From assembly GCA_947460915.1 (NCBI GenBank), contig CANHKJ010000137.1, forward strand, positions 1-7,841: a DNA stretch of 7,841 bases, read 5' to 3'. Below, one piece after another: positions 4,260-7,841 of the stretch. Origin of the DNA: Verrucomicrobiia bacterium (lineage in GTDB: Bacteria > Verrucomicrobiota > Verrucomicrobiia > Verrucomicrobiales > Akkermansiaceae). The notes below the pieces were generated by a model that saw only the letters and a program-made list of their open reading frames with translations, had not been told where the DNA came from and did not search any database. Within the stretch, counting starts at the first letter, position 1; every line of letters begins with the position of its first letter. The position numbers and the translations under genes were made by a program.

Positions 4260-6425
4260 TCACTTTGCTATGTCCTTAATGTGCTTTTGCAAGGCATCGG
4301 CCCATAGCGTGTAGCTAGCAGGATTGAGGTGAAGAAGGTCGGGCATAATTTCTTTGGTGAGGGTGCCATCGGGTTGGAGGAAAGCGGGTGCCATGTCGAG
4401 GAGATAGACATTTTTGTCATCGATGAGAGGTTGGCAGAGGCGATTGATTTCATCGTTGAGGCGGCGCATCTCATCGTCTTTGCTCGCTGCACGAGGGAAG
4501 ACATTGTGGAGGATGATTTTGGTTTGTGGGGAACGCGTGCGAATGAATTCGACGATGGCGGCAACGCCCTGTGCTGTTTCGACGGGGTTCTGCTTGACGT
4601 GTCCGGTGTTGTTGGTGCCGATGAGCAGACTAACCACTTTGGGCTGAAGACCATCCCATTCACCATTGTAAAGACGCCACAAAACGTGTTGGGTGCGATC
4701 GCCGGAAAAGCCGAGGTTCAGGATTTTTTTCGAACCAAAACTCTTCGCAAGAGCTTCCTTGCCGGGGCCCTCCCAACCTTGCGTGATGGAATCGCCGAGG
4801 AGCACGAGATCGGGCTGCTGCATGGCGCGGCCATGCTTGACTTTTTCTTGATGACGTTTTTTCCACCACTCTTCTTTGAGTCGATGCGCAGGGACAGTGG
4901 CGTCATTGACTCCGTAGCGAGCGCGTTGCTCGGTGTAGGATTTTTTCATCGCAGCAAGATCGGCAGCGTAGTCGGCTTGATCGTGCACCGATTTCATTTC
5001 TTGTGGGTCTTTGACGAGATCGAAGAGATTCCATTCCTTGGTCGCAGGAAAATAAATCAGCTTACGCGTCGCGGAGCGCACGCCATCATGCGCGGCGACT
5101 TGGTGCGTATTTTCGCCATAGTAGGCGTAATAAATGAATTCTTGATGCACATCAGTTTTGCCTTGGAGCACGGGGAGAAAACTTTTTCCCTGCATGGCTG
5201 CGGGGGCTTTTTCACCTGCGATTTCGAGGAAGGTAGGAGCATAATCGATGTTTTGAATCATTGCCTTCGGTTTGGACCCAGGCTTGATGACACCGGGCCA
5301 ACGGATGAGGAAGGGCATTTTCATCGACTCTTCAAACATCCAGCGCTTGTCATACCAACCGTGCTCACCGAGGTAGAAGCCTTGGTCCGACGAGTAGATG
5401 ACAATGGTGTTTTTTGCGAGGCCTGAATCTTCGAGATACTGGAGGATGCGTCCGACTGATTCATCGACGGCGCGCACGGTGCGCAGGTAGTCTTTGACAT
5501 AGCGCTGGAATTTCCATTCGGTGATTTGTTTTTCATGAAACTCTCCAGATTTGATCTTGGCAATGAGCTCGGCATTTTCGGGTTCGTAGGCGGCATCCCA
5601 TTGTTTCTTTTCCTCCTCGGTCATGCGGTTGTATTCATCGTTCGGGAGATTGCTACCGAAGTACTCAGGGTAGAGATTTTCGCCATGGAACTTCATGTCA
5701 TGGCCCCAGAACATGTCGCGCGCAACGGTCATTTTCTGATCGCGCAATGAGCTACTACGTCCCTCGTAGTTATCGAAAAGACTATCGGGCTGGGGCATGG
5801 TAGCATTCTTGAGAAAATCAAGATGGCGCAGAGCGGGCGACCAATTGCGATGAGGTGCCTTGTGTTGGCACATGAGGAAAAACGGCTTATCGTTGGAGCG
5901 TGCGTTTTTCAGCCAATCGAGCGATTGATCGGTGATAAGATCGGTGACGTAGCCATCGTGCTTGCGCGTGCCGTCTTTGGTGATGAATTGGGGTTGGTAG
6001 TAGTTGCCTTGACCTGGAAGGATGCTCCAGTGGTCGAAGCCTTGCGGTTGACTCACGAGGTGCCATTTGCCGATGATGGCGGTTTGGTAGCCAGAGGATT
6101 GCAGGAGTTTGGGCAAGGTCACTTGATGACCATCAAAGGTATCGAAATCATTGCTGAGGTAGCCGTTTTGGTGCGAATGCTTCCCTGTGATGATGCAGGC
6201 GCGTGAGGGACCGCAGATCGAATTGGCGCAGAACGATTGTTGAAAAAGAGCACCTTCGTTCGCGATGCGATCGATGTTCGGAGTGGGCGCGAGTTTTTCA
6301 TACAAGCCACCATAGGCCGAAATCGCCGAGAGTGCGTGGTCATCAGAAAAAATAAAAACGATGTTGGGACGTTCGGCTGCACAAAGAGAGCTTGTGAAGA
6401 GCGCGAGCAGCAGGTTTCGGATCAT
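4260..6425 (-). CDS. Secreted sulfatase fused to a C-terminal SGNH/GDSL esterase domain
   Basis: This is a two-domain exported enzyme, 721 aa from ATG 6425. The signal peptide (MIRNLLLALFTSSLCAAE) is good. An in-frame TTG at 6458 would add 11 residues before it and is less likely; neither has a Shine-Dalgarno. Numbered from that TTG, the sulfatase domain (about 30-490) has metal ligands D39/D40 in IFSDDH, the formylglycine motif CGPSR (C82), GKWHL (K131, H133), QHKAPHRNW (198-206) and SSDQG (356-360), as in mucin-desulfating/N-acetylglucosamine-6-sulfatase relatives. The SGNH domain (about 540-732) is complete: GDSIT (S557), GFSGD (583-587), GTNN (N616) and DLLHLN (D707, H710), resembling the PAF-acetylhydrolase beta/gamma type. 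An anaerobic or FGE-type maturase elsewhere must activate C82. The likely role is removal of sulfate and O-acyl groups from a glycan in the periplasm or outside; the substrate is unknown. Confidence 0.9.
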   Translation of the reverse strand: MIRNLLLALFTSSLCAAERPNIVFIFSDDHALSAISAYGGLYEKLAPTPNIDRIANEGALFQQSFCANSICGPSRACIITGKHSHQNGYLSNDFDTFDGHQVTLPKLLQSSGYQTAIIGKWHLVSQPQGFDHWSILPGQGNYYQPQFITKDGTRKHDGYVTDLITDQSLDWLKNARSNDKPFFLMCQHKAPHRNWSPALRHLDFLKNATMPQPDSLFDNYEGRSSSLRDQKMTVARDMFWGHDMKFHGENLYPEYFGSNLPNDEYNRMTEEEKKQWDAAYEPENAELIAKIKSGEFHEKQITEWKFQRYVKDYLRTVRAVDESVGRILQYLEDSGLAKNTIVIYSSDQGFYLGEHGWYDKRWMFEESMKMPFLIRWPGVIKPGSKPKAMIQNIDYAPTFLEIAGEKAPAAMQGKSFLPVLQGKTDVHQEFIYYAYYGENTHQVAAHDGVRSATRKLIYFPATKEWNLFDLVKDPQEMKSVHDQADYAADLAAMKKSYTEQRARYGVNDATVPAHRLKEEWWKKRHQEKVKHGRAMQQPDLVLLGDSITQGWEGPGKEALAKSFGSKKILNLGFSGDRTQHVLWRLYNGEWDGLQPKVVSLLIGTNNTGHVKQNPVETAQGVAAIVEFIRTRSPQTKIILHNVFPRAASKDDEMRRLNDEINRLCQPLIDDKNVYLLDMAPAFLQPDGTLTKEIMPDLLHLNPASYTLWADALQKHIKDIAK

Positions 6426-6458
6426 GCGGAAGTCTGCAATCTTGAGTAGATTTGGCAA

Positions 6459-6476
6459 GGTGATTTTCTGATCACC
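6459..6476. promoter_or_regulatory. Palindrome in the divergent promoter region (possible operator)
   Basis: GGTGAT (6459-6464) and ATCACC (6471-6476) form a perfect inverted repeat with a 6-nt centre. It overlaps the candidate -10 of the sulfatase promoter. It lies 34 bp upstream of the sulfatase ATG and 86 bp from the halogenase ATG, so a repressor could control the sulfatase gene, or both genes. It could also form a stem in the sulfatase 5' leader. Confidence 0.35.
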
Positions 6477-6491
6477 GATTCAAACTGTAAA
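6463..6491 (-). promoter_or_regulatory. Candidate promoter of the sulfatase-esterase gene (weak)
   Basis: On the - strand TTTACA (complement of 6486-6491; 5/6) and GAAAAT (complement of 6463-6468; 4/6) are 17 bp apart. The -10 lies inside the GGTGAT/ATCACC palindrome. The match is modest and short promoter-like pairs are common by chance. Confidence 0.25.
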
Positions 6492-6508
6492 AACAGGAAC
6501 TTTTTGCC

Positions 6509-6537
6509 TTGACGGGGGACAGGATCGTTTTTGTAGT
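6509..6537 (+). promoter_or_regulatory. Candidate sigma70-like promoter of the halogenase gene
   Basis: TTGACG (6509-6514; 5/6) and TGTAGT (6532-6537; 4/6) are separated by 17 bp. Transcription would start near 6544, about 18 nt before ATG 6562. No clear Shine-Dalgarno is present in that leader, consistent with several other genes here. Confidence 0.4.
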
Positions 6538-6561
6538 TTTCCATCATACATTAAACGGATT

Positions 6562-7841
6562 ATGGTATCGCAAACATCGGCACAAGAAGATGGCCGCATT
6601 TCCTCGGTTCTTATTTTAGGCGGAGGCAGTGCAGGGTTATTGGCAGCATTGACAGTCAAGTGCATGTTGCGTGATTATCACGTGACATTAGTGCACAGTC
6701 AGGAAATTGGAGTAATCGGAGTAGGAGAAGGTACTACGGCCGTTTTCCCTGCGCATTTATTTGATACCTTGGGCATTTCCAAAGAGCGATTTTATCGAGA
6801 AGCACAACCGACATGGAAGCAAGGAATTCGCTTTCTCTGGGGAGAGCGCGGCGACTATTTCTACGATTTCGGATTTCAGTATGATCTGCAATATCCGGGT
6901 ATGAACAAAGCTACAGGATTTTATTGCGATCAAGAGTGCACAGATCTCAACGATGTTTGTGCGATGATGCAGGAGGGAAAAGCATTTGCTAGTGGTCCGC
7001 TCAATAAGCCACTGATCAAGGGTGAATATGCATTCCATATTGAGAATGAAAAATTGGTTCGCTGCCTGACGAATATTGCCATCGAGCAGGGTGTGATCAT
7101 TGAGGAAGACACCTTACAACATGCGGAGCAGAATGATCAGGGAATTTCAGCATTGCATTTCACCAGTGGCCGCACTCGCCATGCGGATCTTTACATCGAT
7201 GCCTCGGGATTTCGTTCCGAGCTCATTGGGAAAGCGCTTGGAGTCACACGCAACAGTTTTTCTCAAGCACTCTTCTGTGATCGTGCGGTGATCGGCGGAT
7301 GGACTCGTGAAGAAGAACCGCTGCAAGCCTACACCACTGCGGAAACCATGGATGCGGGCTGGTGCTGGAAAATTGAGCACGAGAATTTTATCAATCGAGG
7401 CTATGTCTATAGCTCGAAGTTCATCAGTGACGAAGACGCTCTCGCCGAGTTTAAAAAGGCCAATCCCAAGGTAAATGCGAGTCGGGTGGTCAAATACCTA
7501 AGCGGGAGGATGGAGCGGAATTGGGAGAAAAATGTGGTGGCGATCGGCAATAGCTCGGGCTTCGTCGAGCCACTGGAAGCCACGGCGTTGGCGCAGATCA
7601 TTTTCGCAAGTCGGTGGATGGTAGAACTACTCAAGCAGCAACAACATCGTGCGACCGATGCTGGACGTGAGCGTTACAACAAGGAGATGGGTCGAGCCTG
7701 GGATGAAATCCGAGACTTTTTGGCATTTCACTACAAGTTCAATACCCTGCGCGACACGGCGTTTTGGAAACACTGCCAAGAGCACACTCACTTAGGTGAT
7801 TTTCAGGAATTTTTTGAAGCGTATCAAAAAATCGGTCCCGC
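6562..7841 (+). CDS. FAD-dependent tryptophan-halogenase family protein (C-terminus cut by window end)
   Basis: The frame is open from ATG 6562 to the window end: 426 codons of an expected ~500. It is a class of flavin-dependent halogenase (PrnA/RebH superfamily, PF04820 type). Visible motifs are the FAD-binding LILGGGSAGLLAA (GxGxxG at 20-25), GVGEGTT (53-59), and WKQGIRFLW, where K86 aligns with the catalytic lysine (PrnA K79). Further on are DASGFRSELIG (213-223), GWCWKIEHENFINRGYVYSS (266-285) and GNSSGFVEPLEATAL (329-343), where E336 aligns with PrnA E346. The usual WxWxIP box reads WCWKIE, with Glu for Pro. The enzyme should make HOCl or HOBr equivalents from reduced FAD, O2 and halide, and needs a flavin reductase, not seen here. 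The substrate is unknown; tryptophan itself is not established, since many environmental members are orphans. The gene is divergent from the sulfatase gene. Confidence 0.88.
   Translation, partial: MVSQTSAQEDGRISSVLILGGGSAGLLAALTVKCMLRDYHVTLVHSQEIGVIGVGEGTTAVFPAHLFDTLGISKERFYREAQPTWKQGIRFLWGERGDYFYDFGFQYDLQYPGMNKATGFYCDQECTDLNDVCAMMQEGKAFASGPLNKPLIKGEYAFHIENEKLVRCLTNIAIEQGVIIEEDTLQHAEQNDQGISALHFTSGRTRHADLYIDASGFRSELIGKALGVTRNSFSQALFCDRAVIGGWTREEEPLQAYTTAETMDAGWCWKIEHENFINRGYVYSSKFISDEDALAEFKKANPKVNASRVVKYLSGRMERNWEKNVVAIGNSSGFVEPLEATALAQIIFASRWMVELLKQQQHRATDAGRERYNKEMGRAWDEIRDFLAFHYKFNTLRDTAFWKHCQEHTHLGDFQEFFEAYQKIGP

Noticed and set aside
4329..5426. 365-codon open frame on the + strand
   Set aside because: It is wholly antisense to the sulfatase-esterase gene, whose motifs are unmistakable. 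The translated product has no recognisable domain, and it reflects codon bias of the real strand.
1..7841. CRISPR array, tRNA or rRNA genes
   Set aside because: I saw no regularly spaced direct repeats and no tRNA- or rRNA-like sequence on reading the gaps between genes.

Overview
The window looks like a piece of a Verrucomicrobiota (PVC group) chromosome. The reasons are a secreted FGly-type sulfatase with a mucin-desulfating-like sequence, a stand-alone CII-like helix-turn-helix protein of a kind I associate with this phylum, a flavin halogenase, and few strong Shine-Dalgarno sequences. This assignment is inferred from gene content only; there is no rRNA or other marker in the window.

Left part (1-2066, + strand): the tail of a probable LacI/GntR-like regulator is followed by a two-gene operon. 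The operon encodes a six-helix membrane histidine kinase and a Fis-type response regulator that carry the diagnostic marks of the RegB/RegA (PrrB/PrrA, ActS/ActR) redox system. These marks are the GGxxNPF quinone box, the redox-type cysteine in an RCR context, and the RegA-type C-terminal helix-turn-helix. The stop and start codons overlap by 4 bp. A strong hairpin terminator at about 2143-2166 separates this operon from the convergent genes.

Middle (2192-4154, - strand): there is a periplasmic cytochrome b562-family protein with both candidate haem ligands present, a CII-like HTH regulator with a TTG start, a truncated IS200/REP-type Y1 transposase, and a small membrane protein. Palindromic repeats built on CCTACGG/CCGTAGG surround the transposase and recur between the membrane protein and the sulfatase gene. 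They look like REP-type repeats mobilised by RAYT-class transposases.

Right part (4260-7841): a secreted sulfatase fused to a complete SGNH/GDSL esterase domain (- strand) is divergent from a FAD-dependent (tryptophan-type) halogenase (+ strand, running off the window). They share a promoter region of about 137 bp that contains a palindrome. The sulfatase-esterase suggests use of a sulfated and perhaps O-acylated glycan; the substrates of both enzymes are unknown.

The most notable items are the apparently intact RegB/RegA pair outside Proteobacteria, the sulfatase-SGNH fusion, and the transposase remnant with its palindromic repeats. I found no CRISPR array, tRNA or rRNA. No gene-free stretch exceeds about 160 bp.
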